Both the position numbers and the translations under genes were made by a program. Source: Sphingopyxis sp. L1A2A (GTDB lineage Bacteria; Pseudomonadota; Alphaproteobacteria; Sphingomonadales; Sphingomonadaceae). From it: a stretch of 33,590 nt of DNA. Under the pieces are notes generated by a model that was not told the origin of the DNA, did no database searches, and was given only the letters and a program-made list of their open reading frames with translations. The stretch spans positions 1 to 33,590 of the forward strand of contig NZ_SCOT01000035.1 of the NCBI RefSeq assembly GCF_005502465.1, in the 5' to 3' direction. Positions 1 through 7,362 of this stretch are shown piece by piece. The first letter of the stretch is position 1. Each line of letters starts with the position of its first letter.

Positions 1-6
1 GCCGAG

Positions 7-156
7 GATCTGATCCTCCCTGTCGCGTAGCGATGGGGAGGGGGACCGCTTGCGAAGCAAGGGGTGGAGGGGCCTTGCGACGGTGGCGCCACCGCCCCTC
101 CGTCAGTGCTTCGCGCTGCCACCTCCCCATGGCTGCGCCACAGGGAGGATCAGATC
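7..156. repeat. REP-like long imperfect hairpin
   Basis: A long imperfect inverted repeat is visible. The outer arms GATCTGATCCTCCC (from base 7) and its complement (ending at base 156) match exactly. The inner parts (ATGGGGAGG, GCGAAGCA, GGAGGGG) match with small indels, and a CGGTGGCGCCACCG palindrome (81-94) lies at the tip. From general knowledge, GGGGAGG/GCGAAGC-type hairpins are common intergenic repeats in sphingomonads. Whether the element is mobile, transcribed or only structural is unknown. It lies beyond the 3' end of the RcnB-family gene and has no coding potential that I trust. Confidence 0.7.
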
Positions 157-189
157 TGCTACCCGTCACAACTCGCCGCAATGACGCCG

Positions 190-217
190 AAAAAAGGGGT
201 CGGACAAGCCGACCCCT
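190..217 (-). terminator. Rho-independent terminator of the RcnB-family gene
   Basis: Read on the minus strand, a 9-bp perfect stem (AGGGGTCGG/CCGACCCCT, 195-217) with a 5-base loop is followed by six T residues (190-195). It begins 30 bases after the stop codon of the RcnB-family gene, as expected for an intrinsic terminator. Confidence 0.85.
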
Positions 218-246
218 TGAGTTTGTCTTCGGGTAATCGAAAGGAC

Positions 247-1284
247 TTACCAGAAGAAATCGTGAATCACGTCGACCACTTGGCCGCTGTACGTATCGAC
301 GAGGATCGCGTCGTTGTAATAGCGGACCCAGCGATAGCCGTCGTAAGCCGGCGGCAGGCGATACTGCCACGGATCATTGATCCAGTAGCGGCTGCTGTAG
401 AACAGCGAGCCCAGGCTGAAGCCGATGCTGAACCGCGTGTAGCGATGGTTGCGGTACGGCGAATAATAGCTGCCCAGACGATAGCGGCTGCCGTACTGCT
501 GGCGGTAGTCGCGCCAGTTGTAGCGGCGGTCATCGCGCCACGAGCGATTCCAGTTGCCGCGGCGGTCGCTATAACGGCGATCGACGCGATCATTGTTGTT
601 GCGGTCGTAACGCCGATCGATCTGGCCATCGCGGTTGCGATCGTAACGTCCGTCGCGCTGATCGATGCGGTTGTTGTTGTTGCGATCCCAGCGGCGGTCG
701 AGATCGCCGTTGCGATTGCGGTCGTAGCGGCGATCGACGCGGCCATTGTCGTTCCGATCATAGCGCCGATCGACCTCGCCGTTGCGGTTGCGGTCCCACC
801 GGCGGTCGATACGGCCGTCGTCGTTGCGGTCATAGACGCCGCCACGCTGGCGCTGGGCCTGCTGCTGCTGGCGCTGCTGATCGCTGCGCTGCTGCTGCCA
901 TTGCTGACGCTGCGCCTGCCGTTGCTGATCGTTGCCGCGTTGCTGCCACTGGCGCTGACCCTGCTGGTCATTGCCGCGCTGCTGTTGCCACTGCTGACGT
1001 TGGGCCTGACGTTGTTCGCTATTCCCGCGCTGTTGCTGGCGCATTTCGCTGCGTTGCTGGCGCTCGGGGCGGGGCTGTGCCTGTTGCCGCTGGACGCGCG
1101 CTTCGCCGCCATTGTTGCCGCGGCGTGCCTCGGGACCGCGCGGCCCGCGGTCGCCCCGGTCGCCTCGCTCGCCATCGCCGCGCTGCGCCAGCTGAACACG
1201 CTCGCCCGACGCCTGCGCGGCGGCCGGGGCAATGGGGGTCAGGATCGTTGCAGCGATCAGCAACCCTCCGAACATCTTTTTCAT
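247..1284 (-). CDS. RcnB-family periplasmic protein with Gln/Arg-rich and EF-hand-loop-like repeats
   Basis: The 345-residue protein starts at 1284, where a Lys-Lys-plus-hydrophobic signal peptide ending in an AAAQA-type cleavage site begins; a longer in-frame start at 1344 would bury that signal. Residues about 64-148 are extremely Gln/Arg rich. Residues about 151-238 carry seven 12-residue units of the form YDRNxDGRIDRR, which resemble calcium-binding EF-hand or thrombospondin-3 loops (DxNxDGxxD). The last 75 residues (SPYRNHRYTRF...DPWQYRLPPAYDGYRWVRYYNDAILVD) match the RcnB-type C-terminal domain. E. coli RcnB is a periplasmic protein in nickel/cobalt homeostasis, but most sphingomonad members have no tested function. 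Metal or calcium binding here is inference. The gene stands alone, with its own terminator downstream. Confidence 0.85.
   Translation of the reverse strand: MKKMFGGLLIAATILTPIAPAAAQASGERVQLAQRGDGERGDRGDRGPRGPEARRGNNGGEARVQRQQAQPRPERQQRSEMRQQQRGNSEQRQAQRQQWQQQRGNDQQGQRQWQQRGNDQQRQAQRQQWQQQRSDQQRQQQQAQRQRGGVYDRNDDGRIDRRWDRNRNGEVDRRYDRNDNGRVDRRYDRNRNGDLDRRWDRNNNNRIDQRDGRYDRNRDGQIDRRYDRNNNDRVDRRYSDRRGNWNRSWRDDRRYNWRDYRQQYGSRYRLGSYYSPYRNHRYTRFSIGFSLGSLFYSSRYWINDPWQYRLPPAYDGYRWVRYYNDAILVDTYSGQVVDVIHDFFW
571..834 (-). repeat. In-gene tandem repeat, about seven 36-bp units
   Basis: The DNA encodes seven consecutive 12-residue units (YDRN/WDRN-x-[DN]-G-x-[VIL]-D-R-R) inside the RcnB-family gene. One unit carries a three-residue insertion (Gln-Arg-Asp-Gly-Arg context). 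Units differ at a few positions, so the array is diverged rather than freshly expanded. Such arrays can change length by slippage. Confidence 0.85.
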
Positions 1285-1371
1285 CTCGCCATTCTCCAAC
1301 TCATGTCCCGATTGCTGGAGACGCCAGCCGGGATGATGAATCATCTGTTACCGGCGGCAAGATGATCGGCG

Positions 1372-1401
1372 GCTGAACCGCGCTGTTGCCTGCGGTTCAG
1401 C
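1372..1401 (-). terminator. Perfect 10-bp hairpin downstream of the [2Fe-2S] gene
   Basis: GCTGAACCGC and its exact complement GCGGTTCAGC flank a 10-base loop, starting 18 bases beyond the stop of the [2Fe-2S] protein gene. No T-run follows on the minus strand, so it may be a weak or factor-assisted terminator or an mRNA-stabilising 3' end. Confidence 0.45.
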
Positions 1402-1418
1402 TACATGAACAGCCGGGC

Positions 1419-1964
1419 TCAGGTGCCGGGGGGCAGGCGCAGCGCGGGGACCGCGCGCGCGGCATCTTCGGGGCGGATACCGGGCGGCGGGGCGGCGGCG
1501 ATCCGTTCCTCGCCGCGCAAGACGCGCCCGGCACGGCGGATCGCGGTGCGGATGCGCGGATAGGTGCCGCAGCGGCAGATGTTGGTGATCGCCGCGTCGA
1601 TATCGGCGTCGCTGGGGTTGCTGTTCGTCCGCAGCAGGGCGGCGGCGGCCATGATCATCCCCGACTGGCAAAACCCGCATTGCGGCACCTGTTCGGCGAC
1701 CCATGCCTGCTGCACCGGATGGCTGCGGTCGCGCGACAGGCCTTCGATCGTGGTGACGAAGCGGCCCTCACATTCGGCGATCGTGACCATGCAACTGCGG
1801 ATCGATTCGCCGTCGATGTCGACGGTGCAGGCGCCGCATTCGCCGGTGCCGCAGCCATATTTGGTCCCGGTCAGGTTCGATGCGTCGCGCAGCGCCCACA
1901 GCAAAGGCGTTTCGGGTTCCATTCGATATTCGACCGGACGGTCGTTGACTGAGAATCGCGTCAT
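1419..1964 (-). CDS. (2Fe-2S)-binding subunit of a xanthine-dehydrogenase-family oxidoreductase (IorA/CoxS-like), without a large subunit here
   Basis: This 181-residue protein has the two-domain layout of the small electron-transfer subunit of molybdenum hydroxylases. A plant-ferredoxin-type cluster site comes first (C38, C43, C46 in YGCGTGECGAC, and C58). The all-alpha second cluster follows (C96, C99 in CGFCQSG; C130, C132 in CRCGTY). In isoquinoline 1-oxidoreductase or aldehyde dehydrogenases of this family, these clusters pass electrons from a molybdopterin subunit to an acceptor. No molybdopterin-binding gene lies on either side: downstream is the RcnB-family gene and 27 bases upstream is a class II aldolase gene. 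The partner must be encoded elsewhere or be missing. The class is clear; the substrate is unknown. Confidence 0.88.
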   Translation of the reverse strand: MTRFSVNDRPVEYRMEPETPLLWALRDASNLTGTKYGCGTGECGACTVDIDGESIRSCMVTIAECEGRFVTTIEGLSRDRSHPVQQAWVAEQVPQCGFCQSGMIMAAAALLRTNSNPSDADIDAAITNICRCGTYPRIRTAIRRAGRVLRGEERIAAAPPPGIRPEDAARAVPALRLPPGT

Positions 1965-1991
1965 CGGCGAAGATTTAACGTCACCGCTGGA

Positions 1992-2756
1992 TTAGTCACG
2001 CCAGCTTGTGTCGATCTTGTCGACCTTGCGCACCATCGCGTCGAACTCCGCCTTGCCCGACTGGCCGGGGATCGCCGCCATATACAGATCGCGCTGGTGG
2101 ACCTTGATGACGTCCTCTTCGACCAGGATCGGCTTGCCCATGCTCATCGTCGCCAGTTGGATTTCGCACGCGCGCTGCAGCGCCCAATATTTGATGAAGG
2201 CATCGGACAGCGATTTGCCCATCACCACCGGGCCGTGGTTGCGCAGCATCAGGATGCGCTTGTCGCCCAGATGCTCGACCAGCCGCGCGCCCTCTTCCTC
2301 GCGTACCGTCACGCCCTCGAAATCATGATAGGCGAGCTGGCCCATAAAGTTGCAGGCATAGAAATTGACCGGTTGCAGCCCGCCTTCGAGGCCGCACACC
2401 GCGACCGTCGCGGTGGTGTGGGTGTGGATGATCGCATGCGCGTCGGGCAGGACGCGGTGGAACAGGCTGTGCTGGACGAACCCGGCCTTGTTGACGTGCC
2501 AGGGATTGTCTTCGTCCAGCTTGTTGCCGTCGATGTCGATCTTGATCAGGCTGGAGGCGGTGACTTCGCTGAAATGCATGCCATAGGGATTGATCAGAAA
2601 GGCGCCTTCCTGATCGTCCAGCTTCACCGTGATGTGGTTGAAGATCATCTCGTCCCAGCCCATCATCGCGAAAATCCGGTAACAGGCGGCCAGTTCCTGC
2701 CGCGCCGTCCATTCGGCTTCGCTATATTTGCTGTTGCGCTTGAGCTGGGTCGCCAT
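1992..2756 (-). CDS. Class II aldolase/adducin family protein
   Basis: The predicted protein has 254 residues. The start at 2756 is preferred because AAAGGGA lies about 8 bases upstream, although an ATG at 2774 is also in frame. The sequence follows the class II aldolase/adducin head domain: MIFNHITVK near residues 37-45, INPYGMHFSEV with a candidate acid/base Glu at about 64, the zinc-ligand pair in IHTHTTATV (H111, H113) and a third histidine in RNHGPVV (H174). Relatives include L-fuculose-1-phosphate and L-ribulose-5-phosphate aldolase/epimerase enzymes and many uncharacterised sphingomonad proteins. The actual substrate is not evident. It is probably cotranscribed with the [2Fe-2S] protein gene downstream, a partnership I cannot explain. 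Confidence 0.88.
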   Translation of the reverse strand: MATQLKRNSKYSEAEWTARQELAACYRIFAMMGWDEMIFNHITVKLDDQEGAFLINPYGMHFSEVTASSLIKIDIDGNKLDEDNPWHVNKAGFVQHSLFHRVLPDAHAIIHTHTTATVAVCGLEGGLQPVNFYACNFMGQLAYHDFEGVTVREEEGARLVEHLGDKRILMLRNHGPVVMGKSLSDAFIKYWALQRACEIQLATMSMGKPILVEEDVIKVHQRDLYMAAIPGQSGKAEFDAMVRKVDKIDTSWRD

Positions 2757-2889
2757 CGCCTGTCCCTTTGTCATGTTAGTTTCTTAGTTTCGTCCTGCTA
2801 CCTATGCCATAAGGCAAGGGGGGCGCACAATCCCGCAAGCGGGCCGGGCGGTTCGTTAGCGGGGCCGGGGCGTTTTGCCGCGCAGGGGC

Positions 2890-2918
2890 TTGCATTTCGC
2901 CGCGAATCCTTTTAGTGG
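2890..2918 (+). promoter_or_regulatory. Possible rpsU promoter
   Basis: TTGCAT (2890-2895), a 17-base gap and TAGTGG (2913-2918) form a weak sigma-70-like arrangement about 120 bases upstream of rpsU. The -10 match is poor, so this is only a candidate. Confidence 0.3.
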
Positions 2919-3040
2919 CCCAGCCATCGGAACGTCGCGGGTTCGCGGCGCTTCTTTTATTGCCCTTATATCGGCGATTTATGGCGGACTGGATATCCGG
3001 TTGCCGTTCATCGTTGGACGAACCGGAGACGACACGGCCC

Positions 3041-3247
3041 ATGCAGATCATCGTTCGCGACAATAATGTCGACCAGGCCCTTCGCGCGCTCAAGAAGAAG
3101 CTGCAGCGTGAGGGCGTGTATCGCGAAATGAAGCTGCGCCGTCATTACGAAAAGCCCAGCGAAAAGCGCGCGCGTGAGCACGCCGCCGCCGTCCGCCGCG
3201 CCCGCAAGATGGAGCGCAAGCGGATGGAACGCGACGGGATCAAGTAA
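3041..3247 (+). CDS. rpsU: 30S ribosomal protein bS21
   Basis: The 68-residue basic protein begins [20 protein letters not shown] and ends in an Arg/Lys-rich helix, which is characteristic of bS21. The protein binds the small ribosomal subunit near the anti-Shine-Dalgarno region of 16S rRNA and helps initiation. The frame stays open upstream to 2915, but the conserved N-terminus fixes the start at 3041; a GGAG lies somewhat far upstream (about 3025). It is a single-gene unit with a strong terminator downstream. Length and composition match alphaproteobacterial members. Confidence 0.96.
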   Translation: MQIIVRDNNVDQALRALKKKLQREGVYREMKLRRHYEKPSEKRAREHAAAVRRARKMERKRMERDGIK

Positions 3248-3284
3248 GACCCGTCCTTCCTTTTAAGGATTCGGATCGTGAAAC

Positions 3285-3314
3285 AGGCGCTGCGGGCAAC
3301 CGCGGCGCCTTTTT
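3285..3314 (+). terminator. rpsU: Rho-independent terminator of rpsU
   Basis: An 11-bp stem (AGGCGCTGCGG with CCGCGGCGCCT, one G-T wobble) closes a GCAA tetraloop and is followed by TTTTT. It lies 38 bases after the rpsU stop codon. Confidence 0.92.
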
Positions 3315-3331
3315 CGTTGCGCCCATTCTTT

Positions 3332-3411
3332 CGTCGTCACCCCGGACTTGATCCGGGGTCCAGGCGACCGAGGTGGCTATGGATCCCGGATCAAGTCCGG
3401 GATGACGATCG
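3332..3411. repeat. Palindromic intergenic repeat (CCCGGACTTGATCCGGG type)
   Basis: The left arm CGTCACCCCGGACTTGATCC and a right arm that is nearly its complement (ending CAAGTCCGGGATGACGATCG) flank a loop of about 20 bases. Each arm also contains its own small palindrome (CCCGGACTTGATCCGGG). From general knowledge, this motif is widespread between genes in sphingomonads and other alphaproteobacteria. Its function is not established. Confidence 0.85.
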
Positions 3412-3563
3412 TGGGAAAGACGAAGGCAGCCGCCACCATCCGCACCAACAATCTTTGTGCTCTCGATTCACGCTGGACCGTTCGGGACCGCTCCGCCTAT
3501 AGGCGGGCGCAACAATATCGCCCGCCATAAGTCTTCGTGCGGGCAGCGGAAGGATCAGCGATA

Positions 3564-4112
3564 ATGAGCGTGACGACGGTTCCCTTGCGCCCGGTGAGCA
3601 AAAGCGGCCTGTGGCTGATGTGGTTCGGCCTGCTGGCGCTGCTCGTCGCCGGCGCCGCCTTTGCCTGGCACATGACCCCGCGCATCGGGTTCGAGGTCGT
3701 CAAGGAAGGCACGGGCAACAGCCCGACCAAGGCCGACGTCGTGCTGGTCAAATATGAAGGCAAGCTCGACGACGGCACCGTTTTCGATGCCAATGAACAA
3801 GCGCCGATGCAGGTGGCCCAGGTCGTTCCGGGCTTTTCGGAAGCTCTGACCCGGATGAAAAAGGGCGGCGAGTACAAGATCACCATCCCGCCGCAGCTGG
3901 GCTATGGCGACCGTGCCACCGGACCGATCCCGGCTGGCAGCACGCTGCACTTTTCCGTGACGTTGCTCGACTTCCGCTCCGAAGCCGAAGTGCGCGCGAT
4001 GCAGCAGCAGATGCAGCAACAGCAACAAATGATGCAGCAGCAACAGATGATGCAGGGCGCGCCGGGCGGCGCTGGCCCGGGCGGCCCGCCGCCGGGTGCG
4101 CCGCAGCCGTAA
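3564..4112 (+). CDS. Membrane-anchored FKBP-type peptidyl-prolyl cis-trans isomerase
   Basis: The 182-residue protein starts at 3564 behind GGAAGGA. One N-terminal membrane segment (about residues 16-36, GLWLMWFGLLALLVAGAAFA) anchors it, probably with the enzyme domain in the periplasm. The FKBP domain spans about residues 42-138 with the expected elements: VLVKYEGKLDDGTVFDAN, VVPGFSEALTRMKKGGEYKITIPP in overlapping stretches, LGYGDR and IPAGSTLHFSVTLLDF. These enzymes isomerise Xaa-Pro bonds and act as folding helpers. The last 40 residues are unusual: a Met/Gln tract (MQQQMQQQQQMMQQQQMM) followed by a Gly/Pro-rich end, probably disordered. The gene is monocistronic and converges on the AI-2E permease gene. 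Confidence 0.92.
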   Translation: MSVTTVPLRPVSKSGLWLMWFGLLALLVAGAAFAWHMTPRIGFEVVKEGTGNSPTKADVVLVKYEGKLDDGTVFDANEQAPMQVAQVVPGFSEALTRMKKGGEYKITIPPQLGYGDRATGPIPAGSTLHFSVTLLDFRSEAEVRAMQQQMQQQQQMMQQQQMMQGAPGGAGPGGPPPGAPQP

Positions 4113-4119
4113 CGCAATT

Positions 4120-4153
4120 GTCGCCTCCGCCTTCGCGGGGGCGACGGCGTTTT
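4120..4153 (+). terminator. Terminator hairpin between FKBP and AI-2E permease genes
   Basis: GTCGCCTCCG and CGGGGGCGAC (one wobble) pair around a CCTTCG loop just after the FKBP stop codon, followed by GGCGTTTTA. The T-run is short. Its 3' end touches the stop codon of the convergent permease gene, so it may serve both directions. Confidence 0.65.
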
Positions 4154-5252
4154 ACGCCGCCGCCTTGGCGTCCTTCGGCGCCGTTCCCGCATTGCGCTCG
4201 GCCTCGCGTTCCAGCGCGACCTTGATCATCGCGACGATCGGGTCGGCGAGGAAGAGGCCCATGATGCCGAGCAGCGCGCCGAACAGGATCTGCGCCCCGA
4301 GCACCAGCGCCGGGGCGAGGTCGACGGTCTTTTTCGCCACCATCGGTACGATCAGATAGCCGTCGACCGTCTGCACGACGAAATAGATGATGACCGCCCA
4401 CAGGCCGGTGTCGGTCCCGGCCGAAAAGCCGACGAGTACCAACAGCGCGCCTGATATGATTGCGCCGATATTGGGGATGAAGGCAAGCAGGCCGGTGAGC
4501 AGGCCGAGCAGTGCCGCCATTGGAATGCCGACCGCCATGCAGGCGAGCCATGTCCCAATTCCTTCGACCAGCATGCCGAGCAGACGGCCCGCCATCAACC
4601 GGCGCAGCGTGAACCCCATGCGCGCGGTGGTGATGTAAAAATTCTCGCGGTTTTTCATCGGCAGCATCCACGCGACGCCGCGTTCGTACAGCCGCGGCTC
4701 GATCGCGATGAAGATGCCCAGGATAACGATCATCACCACGCTGGTGAGCGCGCCGACGACCGATCCGACCGCCGCGGTGACGCGGCCGAAGGTGCCGGCA
4801 AAATTGTCCGAGATCGTCTTGGTATCCAGCTGGAAGCTGCCCATGCCATGATCGCTGGCCCACGCCGCCAATCGTTCGACCTGCCCCATCACCACGCCTT
4901 GCAGCGACGCGGCTTGGTCGGCGATCTGCGATCCGGCGAACATCGCCGTCCATACCATGAAGGTGAGCAGCGTCAGGCAGACGATCAACAGCCGCCAGCC
5001 GCGCGCGATCGGCAGGACGCGCCCGAGCAATCGGGTGCCGCCGTCGAGCATCGACGCCATGACGATCGCGGCAAAGATCAGCAGGATCGGTTGGATCAGG
5101 ACGATGCACGCGCCGATCAGCAGCGCGAGGCCCAGCCAGACGCTGGCCTTGAGCAATTCGGTGCGGACGACGTGGCTGCGGATCTCGGTCGGGCCGGGGG
5201 CGTTGGCGGTGGCTTTGGCGCGCGCCTGTGCCCGCTCTTTCCTCTCCACCAT
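4152..5252 (-). CDS. AI-2E family transporter (PerM-like membrane protein)
   Basis: The 366-residue integral membrane protein begins with a basic cytosolic segment, followed by a paired hydrophobic block (about residues 36-68), another membrane segment (about 86-108), a long soluble loop (about 110-160) and a cluster of C-terminal membrane segments. The stretches LAFIPNIGAIISG and VDGYLIVPMVAKKTVDL are typical of the AI-2E/PerM family. Members have been linked to autoinducer export or Na+/H+ antiport, but the substrate cannot be read from sequence. It starts 11 bases after the lepB stop with a good Shine-Dalgarno (AGGGAG), so acpS-lepB-permease is probably one transcript. Confidence 0.9.
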   Translation of the reverse strand: MVERKERAQARAKATANAPGPTEIRSHVVRTELLKASVWLGLALLIGACIVLIQPILLIFAAIVMASMLDGGTRLLGRVLPIARGWRLLIVCLTLLTFMVWTAMFAGSQIADQAASLQGVVMGQVERLAAWASDHGMGSFQLDTKTISDNFAGTFGRVTAAVGSVVGALTSVVMIVILGIFIAIEPRLYERGVAWMLPMKNRENFYITTARMGFTLRRLMAGRLLGMLVEGIGTWLACMAVGIPMAALLGLLTGLLAFIPNIGAIISGALLVLVGFSAGTDTGLWAVIIYFVVQTVDGYLIVPMVAKKTVDLAPALVLGAQILFGALLGIMGLFLADPIVAMIKVALEREAERNAGTAPKDAKAAA

Positions 5253-5263
5253 AGCCCTGCTCC

Positions 5264-6106
5264 CTATTTTGCCTTGCTGCTACGTTCGGGCCGCAAGTCG
5301 GTTCCCGCGCGGTTGGAGCGCAGCGCATTGAACCAGCTCAGCGGATTATACCATATGGCGGTGCCATCGGTCGAAAAGCTGATGATCTCGGCGCGCCCGG
5401 CGATCGTGTCGAACGGCACGGGGCCGCCCAATCCCTTTTGACTGGTGTCGACCCGGCTGTCGGCGCTGCCGTCGCGGTTATCACCCATCAGGAACAGATG
5501 GTCGGCGGGCACGGTGATCGGCCCGTAATCGTCAGTGGTGTAGCCCGGCCCCATATCGATGGTGTCAAAGGTCGCGCCGCCGGGCAGCGTTTCGCGGACG
5601 ATCGGCAATTCCAGCACCTCGCGGCCATCGGCGCCGCGGGCGATAAAGCGATCGAGGCTGCTGTCGCCGCTCGGCAAATTGGGGTCGACCGGGATGGCGA
5701 GCAGCGGCTGGACTTCGCGCTTCACCGGCTTGCCGTTGATGCTGAGTTCGCCATTGCGGAGCTGGATCGTGTCGCCGGGCAGGCCGATCACCCGTTTGAT
5801 ATAGTCGATCCGCGTCACCGGATGTTCGAGTACGACGATGTCGCCGCGTTCGGGCAGCTTGGCGAACCAGCGTCCTGCGGTTTTGGGCGCGAGGTGAAAG
5901 CTGACGGACGAATAGGACCAGCCATAGGGATATTTGCTGACGATCAGCCGGTCGCCGTTGCGCAAGATCGGCATCATCGAATCCGACGGGATATAAAAGG
6001 GCTTGGCGACGCAGCTGTGGATGGCGAGCACGAGCAGCAGGATGACCACGATGTCGCGGATCAGCTTGCCCCAACTGCCTTCGTCCTTCGTCTTGTTTTT
6101 CGCCAT
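5264..6106 (-). CDS. lepB: Signal peptidase I
   Basis: The 280-residue inner-membrane serine protease removes signal peptides from exported proteins. One N-terminal membrane segment (about residues 17-34) is followed by the catalytic serine in IPSDSMMP (S43). The general-base lysine is in YIKRVIGLPGD (K104), and the conserved GDNRDGSADSR box is at about 208-218. The usual box B is IPSGSM; here Gly is replaced by Asp, a conservative-looking change at a variable site. It follows acpS by only 7 bases. Coupling of acpS with lepB is common in alphaproteobacteria, where rnc often comes next; here an AI-2E permease takes that place. Confidence 0.96.
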   Translation of the reverse strand: MAKNKTKDEGSWGKLIRDIVVILLLVLAIHSCVAKPFYIPSDSMMPILRNGDRLIVSKYPYGWSYSSVSFHLAPKTAGRWFAKLPERGDIVVLEHPVTRIDYIKRVIGLPGDTIQLRNGELSINGKPVKREVQPLLAIPVDPNLPSGDSSLDRFIARGADGREVLELPIVRETLPGGATFDTIDMGPGYTTDDYGPITVPADHLFLMGDNRDGSADSRVDTSQKGLGGPVPFDTIAGRAEIISFSTDGTAIWYNPLSWFNALRSNRAGTDLRPERSSKAK

Positions 6107-6113
6107 GAGCCGG

Positions 6114-6515
6114 TCAGTCCTTGATTGCTTCGATGATGACGAACGCCTGCGCCCAGGGATGATCGTCGGTCAGCGTCAGATGGATATGCGCGCTATGACC
6201 CGCGGGGATCATCGCGGCCAGCCGTTCGGCAGCGCCGCCGGTCAGCGCCAGCGTCGGCGCGCCCGAGGGGGCGTTGACGACCCCGATGTCCTTCATGAAC
6301 ACGCCGCGCTTGAACCCGGTGCCGACAGCCTTTGAAAAAGCCTCTTTCGCCGCAAAGCGCTTCGCATAAGTTCCGGCGCGGGTGAAAGGGCGCCGCGCCG
6401 CCTTGGCGCGTTCGACATCGGTGAAGACGCGATTTTCGAACCGCTCGCCGAAACGGTCGAGCGAATTCTGGATCCGCTCAATGTTACAAAGGTCGGAACC
6501 GAGGCCGATGATCAT
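6114..6515 (-). CDS. acpS: Holo-[acyl-carrier-protein] synthase
   Basis: The 133-residue protein transfers 4'-phosphopantetheine from coenzyme A to the serine of acyl carrier protein, activating it for fatty acid synthesis. The N-terminal [15 protein letters not shown] holds the magnesium-binding Asp (D8). [14 protein letters not shown] holds the second metal ligand (Glu at about 58) and the CoA-binding Lys. The length matches single-domain bacterial AcpS. It is separated from pdxJ upstream by a palindromic repeat and lies 7 bases before lepB. Confidence 0.96.
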   Translation of the reverse strand: MIIGLGSDLCNIERIQNSLDRFGERFENRVFTDVERAKAARRPFTRAGTYAKRFAAKEAFSKAVGTGFKRGVFMKDIGVVNAPSGAPTLALTGGAAERLAAMIPAGHSAHIHLTLTDDHPWAQAFVIIEAIKD

Positions 6516-6531
6516 GACGGCCCCAACCGGT

Positions 6532-6617
6532 CGTCATTGCGAGGAGCCGAAGGCGACGCGGCAATCCAGAACGGTGCAAGGCCGCCCCTGGATTGCTTCG
6601 CTTCGCTCGCAATGACG
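6532..6617. repeat. Palindromic intergenic repeat (CGTCATTGCGAGGAGC type)
   Basis: CGTCATTGCGAGGAGC...CGCGGCAATCCAG at the left end and CTGGATTGC...CGCTCGCAATGACG at the right end form a long stem with minor mismatches, filling the pdxJ-acpS gap. I know this as one of the commonest dispersed repeats in sphingomonad genomes. It may form a hairpin within the pdxJ-acpS transcript, and a TTGTTTTT run follows on the plus strand. Confidence 0.87.
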
Positions 6618-6630
6618 TTGTTTTTGATCA

Positions 6631-7362
6631 TTACCCCCGCGCCTCGTCCATCAGCACGCGCATGCGGCGCACCGCGTCTTCCAGCCCGGTAAAGATCGCC
6701 TCGCCGATCAGATAATGGCCGATGTTCAGCTCGGCGAGCTGCGGGATTGCGGCGACCGGGACGACATTGTCATAGGTCAGGCCGTGCCCGGCGTGCGGTT
6801 CGATGCCGTTTTTCCACGCCAGCGCGGCGGCGTCGGCGATGCGGCGGAGTTCCACGGCGCGCGCTTCGCCCTCCTGGTGGGCATAGCGGCCGGTGTGAAA
6901 TTCGACGACCGGCGCGCGCAGCATCATCGCCGCTTCGATCTGGCGCGGATCGGGCTCGATAAACAGGCTGACGCGGATGCCGGCATCGTTCAGCCGCGCG
7001 ACGATCGGGGCAAGATGATTGTGCTGCCCCGCGGCGTCGAGCCCGCCCTCGGTCGTGCGCTCCTCGCGCTTTTCGGGGACGATGCACGCCGCATGCGGGC
7101 TGTGGCGCAGCGCGATCGCGACCATTTCGTCGGTCGCCGCCATTTCCAGGTTCAGCGGCAGGTCGGTCGCCGCCTGGATACGCGCCAGATCGTCGTCGCG
7201 GATATGGCGGCGGTCCTCGCGCAAATGCGCGGTGATGCCATCGCCGCCGACCGCCGCGACGATCTGGGCCGCGCGCACCGGATCGGGATGCTCGCCGCCG
7301 CGCGCGTTACGGATCGTCGCGACATGGTCGATGTTGACGCCAAGGCGGAGCCGGCTGCTCAA
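6631..7362 (-). CDS. pdxJ: Pyridoxine 5'-phosphate synthase
   Basis: The 243-residue enzyme joins 1-deoxyxylulose-5-phosphate and 3-amino-2-oxopropyl phosphate to make pyridoxine 5'-phosphate, the last ring-forming step of DXP-dependent vitamin B6 synthesis. The family signatures are all present: [26 protein letters not shown] (H46), NLEMA (E73), [22 protein letters not shown] (H193) and [12 protein letters not shown]. The start is a TTG at 7362 that overlaps the pyrE stop as TTGA; no ATG precedes the conserved LGVNIDHV. Translation is probably coupled to pyrE. Confidence 0.97.
   Translation of the reverse strand: MSSRLRLGVNIDHVATIRNARGGEHPDPVRAAQIVAAVGGDGITAHLREDRRHIRDDDLARIQAATDLPLNLEMAATDEMVAIALRHSPHAACIVPEKREERTTEGGLDAAGQHNHLAPIVARLNDAGIRVSLFIEPDPRQIEAAMMLRAPVVEFHTGRYAHQEGEARAVELRRIADAAALAWKNGIEPHAGHGLTYDNVVPVAAIPQLAELNIGHYLIGEAIFTGLEDAVRRMRVLMDEARG

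Larger units (their letters stand above)
3248..3563. other. Intergenic stretch between rpsU and the FKBP gene
   Basis: This 316-base gap contains the rpsU terminator (3285-3314) and a palindromic repeat (3332-3411). The remaining 3412-3563 shows no convincing gene. It presumably carries the promoter of the FKBP gene, but I cannot pick out clear -35/-10 boxes. A GGAAGGA at about 3547 is the probable ribosome-binding site for the start at 3564. Confidence 0.6.

Noticed and set aside
571..834. CRISPR-like array because of regular 36-bp units
   Set aside because: Units are contiguous without spacers and encode an in-frame 12-residue peptide repeat.
64..1365. 433-residue plus-strand open frame opposite the RcnB-family gene
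   Set aside because: Its Ala/Val/Ile-rich text is the antisense image of Arg/Asp/Gln repeat codons; the minus-strand frame has a signal peptide and a family domain.
3285..3411. Possible riboswitch or small RNA downstream of rpsU
   Set aside because: The structures are explained by an ordinary terminator plus a dispersed palindromic repeat; no known RNA motif was recognised.
4848..5441. Plus-strand open frame opposite the permease and lepB genes
   Set aside because: Charged, low-complexity antisense text opposite two well-supported genes.
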